Source: Nocardia sp. NBC_00508
GTDB lineage: Bacteria > Actinomycetota > Actinomycetes > Mycobacteriales > Mycobacteriaceae
Assembly: GCF_036346875.1 (NCBI RefSeq)
Contig: NZ_CP107852.1
Location: 3,348,001-3,412,000, forward strand
Length of the DNA: 64,000 bases
Reading direction: 5' to 3'
Shown: one piece after another, positions 9,286 through 18,597 of the stretch
Layout: each line of letters opens with the position of its first letter
Numbering within the stretch: the stretch's first letter is position 1
Position numbers and translations under genes: made by a program
The notes under the pieces: model-generated
Told to the model about the DNA's origin: nothing
The model's input: the letters and a program-made list of their open reading frames with translations, nothing else
Databases searched by the model: none

Positions 9286-9301
9286 CCGATCGCGCGGCCA
9301 C

Positions 9302-10099
9302 TCAGCCGGCGCGCTGGAATTCCCAGGGGTCGTGCGCGCTGATCAGCGTGACTTCGTCGGCGTGATCGCGGTGTAGTTCGCGCAACCGTGCCTGGGTGCC
9401 CACCCGCAGGTCGTGGTGGACCTCGGAGGTGGTCTGCACGATGTCGAGCACCGGGTGCGGCTGCGGAGCCGGGTCGAGTTCGCGATGGTAGTAGTAGGCG
9501 TCGCCGCAGTGCAGCAGCCAGCGCGCACCGTCGCGGACAGCGACGCCGGTGTGGCCTGCGGTATGCCCGCCCAGCGGAATCAGCTGGAAGTCTCCGGGTA
9601 GGTCCTTCGGTTGAATCGCGTTGAAGCCGAACCACGTTCCGGTGGCGTCCGACGGGTAGGTCACCCACTGCGGGTCGTGCGCCCAATGGGCAGGCCGGTA
9701 GCGGAAGCTCGGCGCTTCGGCGAGCGCCGCCGCCAGTTCGGCGGCGAGCACGTGCACCCGCGCATGCGGAAAATCGGGCAGTCCGCCGCAATGATCCACG
9801 TCGAGGTGGGTGAGGACGATGTGCCGGACGTCGGCGGGGTCGTAGCCGAGCCGCTGCACCTGCCGGATGGCGGTCTCGTCCTCGGACAGGACCGGCTGCG
9901 CCATCGCGACCCAGTCCGCGCCGAGGGTGCCCGCCGGGTCACGGACATCGTCCAGCCCGATGCCCGTCTCGATCAGGACCAGCCCGTCTGATTCGGTCTC
10001 GACCAGCAGGCAGTGGTTGACGGCGCGGGCGGGCGCAGGCCCCTCGTAGGTGGCCTCGATCTGCCGCACCGATCCGCAATTGAGGTGATGAATTGTCAT
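9302..10099 (-). CDS. Metallo-beta-lactamase-fold hydrolase
   Basis: 265 residues. The metal motif THLDVDHCGG (about residues 95-104), GHTAGHTG (about 180-187), the aspartate in LLHCGDAYY and the final SAHD histidine form the usual two-metal site. The family includes lactonases and glyoxalase-type hydrolases; the AiiA-like N-acyl-homoserine-lactonase subgroup is possible but not shown. The start is ATG 10099 (MTIHHLNCG) rather than the longer frame to 10132, because the longer one would run into the operator. It is divergent from the MerR gene at 10147 and shares its operator, so it is probably the regulated gene. Confidence 0.8.
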   Translation of the reverse strand: MTIHHLNCGSVRQIEATYEGPAPARAVNHCLLVETESDGLVLIETGIGLDDVRDPAGTLGADWVAMAQPVLSEDETAIRQVQRLGYDPADVRHIVLTHLDVDHCGGLPDFPHARVHVLAAELAAALAEAPSFRYRPAHWAHDPQWVTYPSDATGTWFGFNAIQPKDLPGDFQLIPLGGHTAGHTGVAVRDGARWLLHCGDAYYYHRELDPAPQPHPVLDIVQTTSEVHHDLRVGTQARLRELHRDHADEVTLISAHDPWEFQRAG

Positions 10100-10113
10100 G
10101 CGCACTAGTCTGT

Positions 10114-10135
10114 GACTTGAAGCGTGGTTCAAGTC
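10114..10135. promoter_or_regulatory. MerR-type operator palindrome
   Basis: A perfect inverted repeat, GACTTGAA, six bases, TTCAAGTC, lies midway between the divergent metallo-hydrolase and MerR starts. Size and position are typical of MerR-family operators. It is the likely binding site for the adjacent regulator, controlling both genes. Confidence 0.75.
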
Positions 10136-10146
10136 AAGGAGCCGAG

Positions 10147-10545
10147 ATGACCGATCTGCTCGACATCGCCGAAGTGGCCGACCACACCGGCCTCGCCCCC
10201 TCCGCCCTCCGCTTCTACGAGAAACGCGGACTCATCGCCGCGACCGGCCGCAACGGCCTGCGCCGCACCTACCACCCCGACATCCTCGGCCGCCTCGCCC
10301 TCATCATCTGCGCCCGAGGCGCCGGTTTCACCCTCGCCGAAATCGCCCGCTTCCTGCGCGCCTCCCCCACGGACGCCCAACTACGCACCCGCATGGCCGA
10401 GAAGGCAAGCCAACTCGACGAAGACATCGCCCGCCTCATCCGCATGCGCGACAGCCTCCGCCACGCCTCCACCTGCACCCACGACCCCCTCGTAGAATGC
10501 CCGGACTTCAAGTCCACCTTCGAACCCACCACCGAATCGGCGTGA
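10147..10545 (+). CDS. MerR-family transcriptional regulator
   Basis: 132 residues from ATG 10147, with AAGGAG just upstream. The N-terminal winged helix-turn-helix is classic (LLDIAEVADHTGLAPSALRFYEKRGLI), followed by a dimerisation helix and a C-terminal tail with two cysteines (STCTHDPLVECPDF) that could sense metal, thiol or redox state. It lacks the four-cysteine cluster of SoxR. The palindrome at 10114-10135 is probably its site, regulating itself and the divergent metallo-hydrolase. Confidence 0.85.
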   Translation: MTDLLDIAEVADHTGLAPSALRFYEKRGLIAATGRNGLRRTYHPDILGRLALIICARGAGFTLAEIARFLRASPTDAQLRTRMAEKASQLDEDIARLIRMRDSLRHASTCTHDPLVECPDFKSTFEPTTESA

Positions 10546-10632
10546 CGATCGAGTCGATCGGGACAGCCTTCCCGTCGACAACGTCGAACGGCAGCGATCT
10601 CACCACCGAGCAGCGCACGGATGCGGTGATGG

Positions 10633-11514
10633 CTACTCGAGCGGTGCCGGAGATCCCTTGATGAACCAGTTGATGATTTCTTCGCCGGCGAGGATGCCGG
10701 TGGCGCTGGTGATGGTGAGGTTGGGGTTGGTCCAGTTGAGTTGTTCGAGTTCGCCGTGGCGGGGGCGGATGGCGGAGTCGGCGGCGCGCAGCATTTCGGC
10801 GTCGAGGGCGCCGTCGCCCGCGGCGAGAGTCCTCGCCTCGTCGGTGAGTTCACCGCTGTCCCAGAGGCGTTTGCGGACTTCGCCGACCGCGCGGCTCTTG
10901 CAGACGGCCTGCGGCATGGTGTAGATCTTGCGGCCCTGCTGGGACGCCGACCAGCCGCGCGGACGGCACCAGTCGTCCCATTCGGCGAGGAATCCGTCGG
11001 GGACGGCCTTGGGTTTCACCACCAGGTAGCAGAACAGGTGGTCGGCCACGCGGAACTTGGTCACCCACGAATCATCGATGCGAGCGTGCAGTTCCCTGCT
11101 CACCTCCGACAGGGTGGCGCCGCCCGCGCGCACCTGGGCGTCGATGTCGATCCGCCAGTGCAGATCGGGCACGCCGTCGACGAGGATGTTGCCCCCATTG
11201 CTGGTGATCGCATAACGCCAGGGCGCCCCGGGTAGTCGGATGCGTCCGAACTGTTTGATGGTGCGGGTGGTGGTGGGGATGACGGCGGCCGGCTCGGTCA
11301 ACGACTGCATCCGCAGCGCCGCGGTGGTGGTCATGAACGACAGCGGCGCCCCTTCGAGATGCTCCACACAGACGGTGGGCACCTCGGTGGTGGTGCTGAA
11401 GGCGTTACGCGAATAGATCATCGTCCGGTCCAAGTCGGTCGCGATCAGCGCACGTCTTCGCCGCACTCTCCGAGATAGGTTCACTGCTGCACGTCCTTGA
11501 TCAATCCCATACAC
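10633..11514 (-). CDS. HAD-superfamily phosphatase of the Ter biosynthetic operon
   Basis: 293 residues. The HAD nucleophile motif is IATDLDRTMIY (about residues 24-34), and a late GDGALDAEML gives the acidic motif IV. It is the last gene of a five-gene minus-strand operon and overlaps the upstream StiP/PELOTA gene by 34 bases, so translation is coupled. HAD phosphatases of this kind accompany the phosphoribosyltransferases and lyase of Ter-linked gene sets described computationally by Anantharaman, Iyer and Aravind, where a nucleoside-like metabolite is predicted. The substrate here is unknown. Confidence 0.78.
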   Translation of the reverse strand: MYGIDQGRAAVNLSRRVRRRRALIATDLDRTMIYSRNAFSTTTEVPTVCVEHLEGAPLSFMTTTAALRMQSLTEPAAVIPTTTRTIKQFGRIRLPGAPWRYAITSNGGNILVDGVPDLHWRIDIDAQVRAGGATLSEVSRELHARIDDSWVTKFRVADHLFCYLVVKPKAVPDGFLAEWDDWCRPRGWSASQQGRKIYTMPQAVCKSRAVGEVRKRLWDSGELTDEARTLAAGDGALDAEMLRAADSAIRPRHGELEQLNWTNPNLTITSATGILAGEEIINWFIKGSPAPLE

Positions 11515-12617
11515 GAATATGCCAGGTCATCGACGACTTCCACAGGCACTCCCCGAGCGGCGGCGAGCAGCCGGATATGCGCGTGCTCCGGCGCGTCCGG
11601 CTCGCGGACCAGCACCCGCCACGGGACCCGCCGCAACAACACGCGGGTGGTCTCGCCGACGCCGGGCTTCACGAAGTTCACGCTGGCGATGCCGTACCGC
11701 TCCCTGACCTGCTCCACCGACGCCCAGCCGGTCCAGGTAGGCGTGCGGTCGCTCGCGCGGATCGCGGCCACCTCGGCGGCGACCCGATCGCGGACCGCGT
11801 CGAAGGCGCCGCTCACGATGTCGAGCAGCCGTCCGGACACATCGTCACCGGCCAGGTCACGATAGAACTTGGCGCCGTGGAAATCGCCGGGTCCGATCAG
11901 CGTCTCGTTGAGCACCGTGCGCGAGACCAGGCCCGACACGGTCGAATTCAGGCAGGCCGAGGCGATCAAGAAGTCGTCGCGGGTGCCGTAGGTGCGCACG
12001 CAGTGCCCTGGATCGGCCAGTACCGCCAGCTCATCATCGAACCGCACACCCCCGGCCGCGCGGTAAGCGTCCAGCGCCTCGGTCAGCTCGCGGGCGATCG
12101 CGCCCTTGCCGGTCCATCCGTCCACGAATACGACCGAGTCCGGCTCGTGGTGCTCGGCCAGATAGTCCAGCGCCACCGCATCGATCCCGCGATCCCGCAC
12201 GATGGACACCGCGTAATGCGGCACCGCGAGACTCGGCCGCCGCGCACGCAGCCAGCGGCGCATCAGGACGCCGACCGGCGTGCCCGCCCGCGCCAGCGAC
12301 ACCAGCACGATGTCCTCGCCGCGTTCGGCGACGACCAGTTCCGACACGGTCGCCACGGCGAGCGCGAGCCGCTCGGCGCTGGCCGTGAGCACTTCGTCGA
12401 ACAGCGTCCGATATTGCGCGTCCGGCTGGTATTCGATCGGCAGCGATTCCGCATAGTGCGCCTGCCCGGCTTGGATCCTCCGTTCCCGCTCCGCGATATC
12501 GCGCTCCAAGTCGACGTCGGACAGGTCCTTCAGCAACCAGGAAACCTCGTCGGCCGCATAGGATCCGAACTCCGGACCGTGCAGCGGAACAGGCAACGCA
12601 CCCACCTTCGTCGTCAT
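11481..12617 (-). CDS. StiP/PRTase-like protein with C-terminal PELOTA domain
   Basis: 378 residues. The central core carries VVFVDGWTGKGAI (about 162-174), a PRPP-loop-like motif of the Ter-linked phosphoribosyltransferase family also named StiP N-terminal domain. The last ~85 residues (INFV-like ASVNFVKPGVGETTRVLLRR, then YSCMGLIKD) match the PELOTA-type RNA-binding domain usually fused to it. Its ATG overlaps the stop of the PRTase-TRSP gene (ATGA, 12614-12617). It is predicted to act with its neighbours in making a base- or nucleoside-like compound; neither protease nor transferase activity is demonstrated for this protein. Confidence 0.78.
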   Translation of the reverse strand: MTTKVGALPVPLHGPEFGSYAADEVSWLLKDLSDVDLERDIAERERRIQAGQAHYAESLPIEYQPDAQYRTLFDEVLTASAERLALAVATVSELVVAERGEDIVLVSLARAGTPVGVLMRRWLRARRPSLAVPHYAVSIVRDRGIDAVALDYLAEHHEPDSVVFVDGWTGKGAIARELTEALDAYRAAGGVRFDDELAVLADPGHCVRTYGTRDDFLIASACLNSTVSGLVSRTVLNETLIGPGDFHGAKFYRDLAGDDVSGRLLDIVSGAFDAVRDRVAAEVAAIRASDRTPTWTGWASVEQVRERYGIASVNFVKPGVGETTRVLLRRVPWRVLVREPDAPEHAHIRLLAAARGVPVEVVDDLAYSCMGLIKDVQQ

Positions 12618-14086
12618 AGTCGGCTCCCCTCCCCGGTTACCGGCGACTCGGCGCGTTCCGCCTGCAGCCGCCGCGGGTCGGCCTCCCGCAGCACCGTGAG
12701 CAGCACGTCGGCGCCGGAGGCGGTCAGCACGTCGATCAATCCGCCCTCGGCCCGCAGTTGTGCGGTGTCGGCGGGCGAGTCGACCACGACGACGAGCACC
12801 GGATCGGATGCGGGACCGTCACCCTCCGCACCGCTGTCGACGCCGTCATCGGTGACCGTGACCTCGTCGCCGCGCCCCGCAGCCGCGTCGGCGACCAGCA
12901 CTCCGAGCCCCGCCATATCCGCCTCGAACAGGTCCAGCGAATCGTCGGGCCAGTGCGCGTTGTACAGGTAGCGCGGCGCGGCGTCGCCGGGCTCCGGCGC
13001 GACGAACCGAAAACCGCGTCGCAAGGGATATCCCGGCTCGTCCAGGACATACGCGGGCGATCGTGTGGTGGTTTGAAAGCGCGTGGCTGTACCGGATTCG
13101 GCGAGCAGCGCCGCCAGCCGCAGCGGCAGATACATCAACTCTTCGTGGCCGAGCACGATAGCGGGCCGACCAGCGAAGTCCGTGTCTAGCCGCGCGGTCA
13201 GCATCTCGGCCGCGGCCGTCAGCGCCGCCTCGAACGCGCCGGTGTCGGACGCGAGTATCCCGTGCCTGCCGCCTTCCGGCACCGAAGCGGGCCAGGGCAG
13301 CTCCATCCGCCGGAACGAGCCGGGGTGTCCGGCGGTCGGATTGAGCCGGGGCGCGGGGAGGGCGCCGACCGCCTCGACCAGTCCGTCGGGCAGCGTGGCC
13401 CGGCCGGTGGCAAGGCAGACCGTGTCGATGCGCGCACCGAGTTGCGCCGCGGCGACGTCGAATTCGGCGCGGTCGGCCTTGCTGCGCAGGTCGACCAGCG
13501 ACGCCAGCACGTAATGGGACCGCGGCGAAAAGGCGTGCAGCGCGCGCACCGCATCGATCGCGGTTGCACCGGTGGAGATTTCGTCGTCAACCAACACCAG
13601 CGGTAGATCGTTGACGAAGATGTCGGCCGGTGCCGGTTGCAGCAGATGCGAGGTGGCGTGCGAATGCCCCTCCTCGAAACCGGCGAGCGTCTGTGCGTGC
13701 GGCACCTCGCGACGGGTCGAATGGAGATAGCAGCTCGCGCCGATCCGCGCTGCCACGCAATGGCCGAGTCCCGTCGCGGTCTCGGCGAACCCGAGCACCA
13801 CTGCTTCGCGGGCGCCGAGTACCTCGCGCACCAGATCGCCCAGGTGATTGCCCGCCCCGAGCACCACCCGCGGATCGGTCGGCAGATGCTTGCCGAGCAC
13901 GGTGGACACCAGCAGGTGCGCCCGGCGCGGATTGTTGTGGCGGACCCCGGGCCGTACCAGCGCCGTGATCGGCAGCTCGGCCGAGCTCAGGCGTTCCCGG
14001 CCGCGCTCATGACGCAGCGCTATACCGAGAGTCCTTGTTGCCCAGGGAATTTCATTGTCACCGAACTCGGTTGCCGTCTGGCTCAT
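12614..14086 (-). CDS. Phosphoribosyltransferase with TRSP domain (Ter-linked)
   Basis: 490 residues from ATG 14086; the longer open frame upstream is antisense to the lyase gene. The PRPP-binding loop is VLVDDEISTGAT (about 164-175), typical of type I phosphoribosyltransferases of the PRTase_2 family. The C-terminal half, from about residue 290, is the TRSP-type extension (GHEELMYLPLRLA; TRFQTTTRSP). It overlaps both neighbours by ATGA junctions, so lyase, PRTase and StiP proteins are made from one message at matched levels. Proposed role: attach phosphoribose to the metabolite built by the Ter-linked pathway. Confidence 0.8.
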   Translation of the reverse strand: MSQTATEFGDNEIPWATRTLGIALRHERGRERLSSAELPITALVRPGVRHNNPRRAHLLVSTVLGKHLPTDPRVVLGAGNHLGDLVREVLGAREAVVLGFAETATGLGHCVAARIGASCYLHSTRREVPHAQTLAGFEEGHSHATSHLLQPAPADIFVNDLPLVLVDDEISTGATAIDAVRALHAFSPRSHYVLASLVDLRSKADRAEFDVAAAQLGARIDTVCLATGRATLPDGLVEAVGALPAPRLNPTAGHPGSFRRMELPWPASVPEGGRHGILASDTGAFEAALTAAAEMLTARLDTDFAGRPAIVLGHEELMYLPLRLAALLAESGTATRFQTTTRSPAYVLDEPGYPLRRGFRFVAPEPGDAAPRYLYNAHWPDDSLDLFEADMAGLGVLVADAAAGRGDEVTVTDDGVDSGAEGDGPASDPVLVVVVDSPADTAQLRAEGGLIDVLTASGADVLLTVLREADPRRLQAERAESPVTGEGSRL

Positions 14087-15297
14087 ACGGTGACCAACGC
14101 CGTCAACAGATCCACGAACGACACTCCCTTGTTCGCCACGCCGAACACCCTCGCGCGCAACAAGGTCTGTCGCGCCCAACTGCGATGCGGCCGCATCTCG
14201 TTCATCTTGTTCCGGTAGCCCGAGGCCGCCACGCCGCCGACATCGGCCCGCAGAATGTCCAGCGCGTCCGAGTACTCCTCGTGCGTCACCACCGACAGCG
14301 CGTGCACGGCGGACACATGCGACGGATGGATCACCGTCTTGCCCTGAATGCCGTTGGCGCGGTCCAAAGTGATCTCCCGCAGCAGTCCGTCCAGATCCCG
14401 GCTGACCAGGTACTGCCGGAACGGCACGGCGTCGGATTCTTCGAATGGCGCGGTGCGCAGCAGCGGCCGGAACATCCGCTCGTGATCGGCGAAGTACTCC
14501 CACACCGGCCCGGTGATGACGAAACCGGTTCCGTCCGCGCGCCCCAGATAATTCACGATGTCGGCGATGACGTCGGCGACCACGCGCACGTCGTAGATGG
14601 TCAGGTCGCGATCCCGCCGGATACCGAAGGTCGAGCACATGTCGGTCGCGCCGACCCGCACCGCGAGCACCCGGTCCCGATGCGCGGCCAGCAGCGCCGC
14701 GACCTGGGTGAGCTCGTAGTCGCGGGTCTCCCGGTGCACCAGGCACGGCGACTCCAGCACCGGCATCCCGTACAGCGGACGCGCCACACGCTGGCCTGCC
14801 ACGTTCAGGGCGTTGAGGTACTTCGGTCCGGAATCGCTGTCGAACTTCGGGAAGACGAACCCGGTCAGCGCCCGTGCGCCCGGGCCGAGCTGCTCGATGA
14901 GCTCAGTGATCGTGTCCGCGTCGCGTACCCGCACGAACAGAAGCGGATTGGCATCGTGGCTGGTCGCGAGCAGATCGAGCGCGGCGACGGTCTGCTTTTT
15001 GGCGTACTCCACCTCGTGGTCGGCGACCGCGTCCTCGAGATCGATCACCATCGAACACACACCGTGCTCGGCGCGCCTACCGATCGTCAGCGCGAGATCC
15101 GGCCTGGTCGCGGGCGCGTACAGCGTCGCACCGAGCCCGATCGCGAGTAGCTCCCGATCCGTCCGGTCGCGGGCGAAAGGTTCGGGCTGCCGGTGGAAAA
15201 GACGCCTCGCCTCTGGGCCGTGCAACTGCCGGAAGTGGCGCAGCGGCATTCGCTTCCGCAGGGAAACCTCCTGCTGGACGGCGATGCCTGCGGTCAT
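14083..15297 (-). CDS. CitE/HpcH-like C-C bond lyase (TIM barrel, Ter-linked)
   Basis: 404 residues from ATG 15297. It has the CitE/HpcH TIM-barrel pattern: TLYAPATRPDL, MVIDLEDAV (acid pair that holds the metal), LLFVRVRD, FVFPKFDSDSG, and VIHPSHV near the end. This is the C-C bond lyase family that co-occurs with TerD, TRSP-PRTase, PELOTA and HAD genes. It is thought to make or break a carbon-carbon bond in the Ter-linked metabolite; the actual substrate is not known. It lies 13 bases after the coiled-coil gene. Confidence 0.78.
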   Translation of the reverse strand: MTAGIAVQQEVSLRKRMPLRHFRQLHGPEARRLFHRQPEPFARDRTDRELLAIGLGATLYAPATRPDLALTIGRRAEHGVCSMVIDLEDAVADHEVEYAKKQTVAALDLLATSHDANPLLFVRVRDADTITELIEQLGPGARALTGFVFPKFDSDSGPKYLNALNVAGQRVARPLYGMPVLESPCLVHRETRDYELTQVAALLAAHRDRVLAVRVGATDMCSTFGIRRDRDLTIYDVRVVADVIADIVNYLGRADGTGFVITGPVWEYFADHERMFRPLLRTAPFEESDAVPFRQYLVSRDLDGLLREITLDRANGIQGKTVIHPSHVSAVHALSVVTHEEYSDALDILRADVGGVAASGYRNKMNEMRPHRSWARQTLLRARVFGVANKGVSFVDLLTALVTV

Positions 15298-15310
15298 CGT
15301 TGCCCCATTC

Positions 15311-16525
15311 TCATTCTCGTCGTGGTCCTGCTTGTTTTCTCATTCGATCCACTACCCCGGCTATGAATTCGGCGACGGCATCCAATTCCGCCACATAGGC
15401 CCAGTAGTCGGGGTGGCGCCCCGACAGTGTTTCGCTGATTCGGTCGATCCGTGCTGCCTGCGCGTCGAGCACCGATCCCCATTCGGCGACGAGCCCGCGG
15501 CTCACCGCGAGCATTTGCGCATCCCGCAGCCGGAATCGTACGGCCTTGGCGTGTTCTTGCGGGTCGGACCGGATCGCACGCAGCAAGGTGAGCCGCTTGG
15601 TGACGGCATCGACCTTCTGCTCGGCCTCGGCGAGAAACCCGCGCGCGGACGTGGTCAGATCAAGTGCAAACTCCGGGTTGTTCTCCGCCGCTGCCGCACG
15701 CGCCTTGACGAGAGCCGCGTCCGCGGCCTCGATGGCTCGCCGACTTTCCCGCTCATTGTCAGCCAGATCCGCCGAACTCGCAGCGTTGAACTCGCGCAGG
15801 AGCGCCGAGAACGCGGGTGCGACCCCTTCGGCTCTGGTACGGACGGCGGCAAGACGGGTGGTCACCGAGGAGATGGCGGTTCGAGCGACGGCGGCCCGAG
15901 AAGGAGCCTGCGCCAACGCATCCGCCAAGTCCTTGGCGGCTGTCTCCAGCCGGTTCGCGGCCTCGCGCACGGCGCCAGGTGTGTCGGCGCCGATGGCTTC
16001 CAGTGTGACCAGCGCCTCATCCACTGCCGCCGTGCGTTCACGCACCGAGGGGTAGTTCGCGAATTCGGATTCGGCGGCCTGCCCGCGCACGTCCGCCGCG
16101 GCGACTTTCACGTGCCGCACCAGCTGCGGCACCGCGCCGAGTACCGCGACCGCCTCTTCGAGCCGGCTCTGGCTGCCGCGATAGAACTCGTCGACGGCGT
16201 GCGCCGCGTCGGTCAGCTGCCGCACCGCGGCATCGACCCGCTGCTGTCCATGGGGTACCGGCGCGCCGCTCCGCTGCGCGCCGTCCAACTCCCCACTCAG
16301 CGTCACGTAAACCTCGGCCGCGCCATAACACCTATCGCGCACCGGTTCCCAGCGCGCGCTCATCCGCCGCTCCGGGAAAACCTGATCGGAGGCGTGCACC
16401 GCCGCGTCGGCCGCGCTCTGCCGCCGATCCATATCGAGAAACGCCGAGGCCAGCGCGGTGCGGGCGTGCTCGATCCACTCGTCGTTTCCCGACGACCGGA
16501 ACCAACCACGCCTTCGGCCTGCCAC
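15311..16525 (-). CDS. Helical coiled-coil protein heading the Ter operon
   Basis: 404 residues, almost wholly alpha-helical, alanine- and glutamate-rich, with long heptad-like stretches (about 100-330). No catalytic motif, signal peptide or membrane segment is seen. The start is GTG at 16525. It is the first gene of the five-gene operon and divergent from terD (145 bases between starts), which carries the shared promoter region. Position suggests a structural or adaptor part of the Ter module, perhaps analogous to TelA-like partners, but I do not recognise the family. Confidence 0.6.
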   Translation of the reverse strand: MAGRRRGWFRSSGNDEWIEHARTALASAFLDMDRRQSAADAAVHASDQVFPERRMSARWEPVRDRCYGAAEVYVTLSGELDGAQRSGAPVPHGQQRVDAAVRQLTDAAHAVDEFYRGSQSRLEEAVAVLGAVPQLVRHVKVAAADVRGQAAESEFANYPSVRERTAAVDEALVTLEAIGADTPGAVREAANRLETAAKDLADALAQAPSRAAVARTAISSVTTRLAAVRTRAEGVAPAFSALLREFNAASSADLADNERESRRAIEAADAALVKARAAAAENNPEFALDLTTSARGFLAEAEQKVDAVTKRLTLLRAIRSDPQEHAKAVRFRLRDAQMLAVSRGLVAEWGSVLDAQAARIDRISETLSGRHPDYWAYVAELDAVAEFIAGVVDRMRKQAGPRRE

Positions 16526-16670
16526 GCCCCGATGGTAGGAGATCTTCCTGTTCGCCGAGGGTTACGCGGGTTCCTACGCAACTTCGCGGAAACCTACTAC
16601 TGTCGTATGGCGTACCCGGCGATTCGGACATGCTGGGAACCAATGACGGACTATTGAAAGGGAATCCCGC

Positions 16671-17246
16671 ATGGGTGTCAGTTTGTCCAAGGGCGGCAAT
16701 GTCTCGCTGACCAAGGCGGCGCCTAACCTGACTGCTGTTTCGGTCGGCCTCGGGTGGGATGTGCGGACCACCACGGGCACCGACTTCGATCTCGACGCGA
16801 GCGCCATCGCGACCGGTGCGGACAAGAAGGTCCTGTCCGACCAGCACTTCGTCTTCTTCAACAACCTGAAGTCCCCGGAAGGCTCGATCGAGCACGTGGG
16901 CGACAACCGGACCGGTGAGGGCGAGGGCGATGACGAGGTCATCAACGTCGACTTGGCCAACACCCCGCCCACCATCGAGAGCATCTTCTTCCCGGTCTCG
17001 ATCTACGACGCCGACTCCCGCTCGCAGTCGTTCGGCCAGGTCCGCAACGCCTACATTCGCGTCGTGGACCGCAGCAACAACGAGGAGCTCGCCCGCTACG
17101 ACCTCACCGAGGACGCGTCGACCGAGACCGCTATGGTCTTCGGCGAGCTGTACCGCAACGGTGCGGAGTGGAAGTTCCGCGCGGTCGGCCAGGGTTACGC
17201 CTCCGGCCTGGCCGGCATCGCCCGTGACTACGGCGTGAACGTCTAA
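16671..17246 (+). CDS. terD: TerD-family calcium-binding stress protein
   Basis: 191 residues, the standard single-domain TerD/TerE size. Signatures: GVSLSKGGNVSLTK, DFDLDASA, HFVFFNN, GDNRTGEGEGDDE and WKFRAVGQGYASGL. The acidic loops are those that bind calcium in the family. AAAGGG lies about nine bases before the ATG. It is followed by a strong hairpin terminator, so it is probably expressed at high level by itself, and is divergent from the Ter biosynthetic operon. It is cytosolic and linked in the family to tellurite, colicin, phage and oxidative stress resistance. Confidence 0.93.
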   Translation: MGVSLSKGGNVSLTKAAPNLTAVSVGLGWDVRTTTGTDFDLDASAIATGADKKVLSDQHFVFFNNLKSPEGSIEHVGDNRTGEGEGDDEVINVDLANTPPTIESIFFPVSIYDADSRSQSFGQVRNAYIRVVDRSNNEELARYDLTEDASTETAMVFGELYRNGAEWKFRAVGQGYASGLAGIARDYGVNV

Positions 17247-17264
17247 GGAATACTTCGTTGTTCG

Positions 17265-17290
17265 CAGGGGGCCCGGCGACGGGCCCCCTG
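17265..17290 (+). terminator. Strong GC hairpin after terD
   Basis: Perfect 11-bp arms, CAGGGGGCCCG and CGGGCCCCCTG, around a GCGA loop, 19 bases after the terD stop. There is no U tract, as is common in high-GC actinobacteria. Confidence 0.8.
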
Positions 17291-17406
17291 CTGATGCGAC
17301 CCAGGCATGCCGGCGCCCTGGGAACAGCGTTGGACAACCGGCGATCCAGCAGCCACGCTGGTAGCAACCGTCGCCGACTCGTTTTTACTTCACGAAAGGT
17401 CCCAGC

Positions 17407-18504
17407 GTGGTCCTGCGCATATTCGGCATGTCCCTCCTCGTCACGGCGCTCTCTCTCGTTGTCGCGGTGCTGTACGGCGGGCCGACCGCCTTCGCGCTCG
17501 CCGCGATCCTCGGCATCCTCGAGGTATCGCTGTCGTTCGACAATGCCGTGATCAACGCCACCGTCCTGCAACGCATGAGCGCGTTCTGGCAGCGGATCTT
17601 CCTCACCATCGGCGTGCTGATCGCCGTCTTCGGCATGCGGCTGGTCTTCCCGCTCGCCATCGTGTGGATCACGGCGGGACTGAGTCCGGTAGAGGCCTTC
17701 GACCTGGCGCTCAACCCGCCGCCGAATGACGCGCTGACCTTCCCGGACGGCAGCCCGAGCTATGAGAAGCTGCTCACCGACGCACACCCGCAGATCGCGG
17801 CCTTCGGCGGCATGTTCCTGGCACTGCTGTTCCTCAACTTCATCTTCGAAGAGCGCGAGATCACCTGGCTCGGCTGGCTGGAGCGGCCGCTGGCCAGGGC
17901 GGGCAAGCTGGACATGCTCTCCATCGTGGTGGCGGGCACCGGCCTGATCCTCACCGCGGAGTTCGTCTCCGACGAGGCGCACCGCTCGACGGTCCTGGCG
18001 GCCGGCCTGCTCGGCATGATCACCTACATCGCGGTCGACGGGCTCGGCTCGATGTTCCACACCGAAGAACAGACCGAAGGCCCGTCCGAGCTGGCCAAGG
18101 CCACCGGTAAAGCGGGCTTCTTCCTGTTCCTCTACCTGGAGGTGCTCGACGCGTCGTTCTCCTTCGACGGCGTGATCAGCGCGTTCGCCATCACCTCCGA
18201 CCCGATCATCATCGCGCTGGGCCTCGGCCTGATCGGCGCCATGTTCGTCCGGTCGATCACGGTGTACCTGGTTCGCAAGGGCACGCTGTCGGAATACGTC
18301 TACCTGGAACACGGCGCGCACTGGGCGATCGGCGCCCTGGCGGTGATCCTGCTCATCTCGATCGGTGTGCACGTCAACGAGGTCGTCACCGGTCTGATCG
18401 GCGTCGCGTTCATCGGCGCGGCATTCCTCAGCAGCATCCTCCGCAACCGCCGCGCGGACGAGAAGGAACTGGACAGCGAACGGGAACCCACGCCGGTAGG
18501 CTGA
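17407..18504 (+). CDS. DUF475 / TerC-like integral membrane protein
   Basis: 365 residues from GTG 17407, with about nine membrane segments. The paired acidic motifs ILEVSLSFDNAV (about 37-48) and LEVLDASFSFDGVI (about 238-251), plus the middle FEEREITW, are the conserved membrane-embedded acids of the TerC/DUF475 superfamily, proposed to handle metal ions. It stands between terD and the terA-like gene, and the family is associated physically and functionally with TerD proteins at the membrane. The C-terminal ~25 residues are charged and cytoplasmic. Confidence 0.85.
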   Translation: MVLRIFGMSLLVTALSLVVAVLYGGPTAFALAAILGILEVSLSFDNAVINATVLQRMSAFWQRIFLTIGVLIAVFGMRLVFPLAIVWITAGLSPVEAFDLALNPPPNDALTFPDGSPSYEKLLTDAHPQIAAFGGMFLALLFLNFIFEEREITWLGWLERPLARAGKLDMLSIVVAGTGLILTAEFVSDEAHRSTVLAAGLLGMITYIAVDGLGSMFHTEEQTEGPSELAKATGKAGFFLFLYLEVLDASFSFDGVISAFAITSDPIIIALGLGLIGAMFVRSITVYLVRKGTLSEYVYLEHGAHWAIGALAVILLISIGVHVNEVVTGLIGVAFIGAAFLSSILRNRRADEKELDSEREPTPVG

Positions 18505-18532
18505 TGCCCGGCATGCAGCCGAAGACCCGTTG

Positions 18533-18577
18533 CGGCAGCGGCCCCATCCCCGCGGATGGCCGCTGCCGTTCTCGTTT
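18533..18577 (+). terminator. Hairpin with T-rich tail after the DUF475 gene
   Basis: Arms CGGCAGCGGCC (18533-18543) and GGCCGCTGCCG (18558-18568) pair perfectly and are followed by TTCTCGTTT. It sits between the DUF475 stop and the terA-like start, so the second gene may have its own promoter or rely on read-through. Confidence 0.7.
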
Positions 18578-18597
18578 CCACAGAGGGGGATCGCGCC

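Noticed and set aside
12614..14746. A 710-residue version of the PRTase-TRSP protein
   Set aside because: The extra N-terminal part is antisense-frame translation of the CitE-like gene. The true start is ATG 14086, overlapping the lyase stop.
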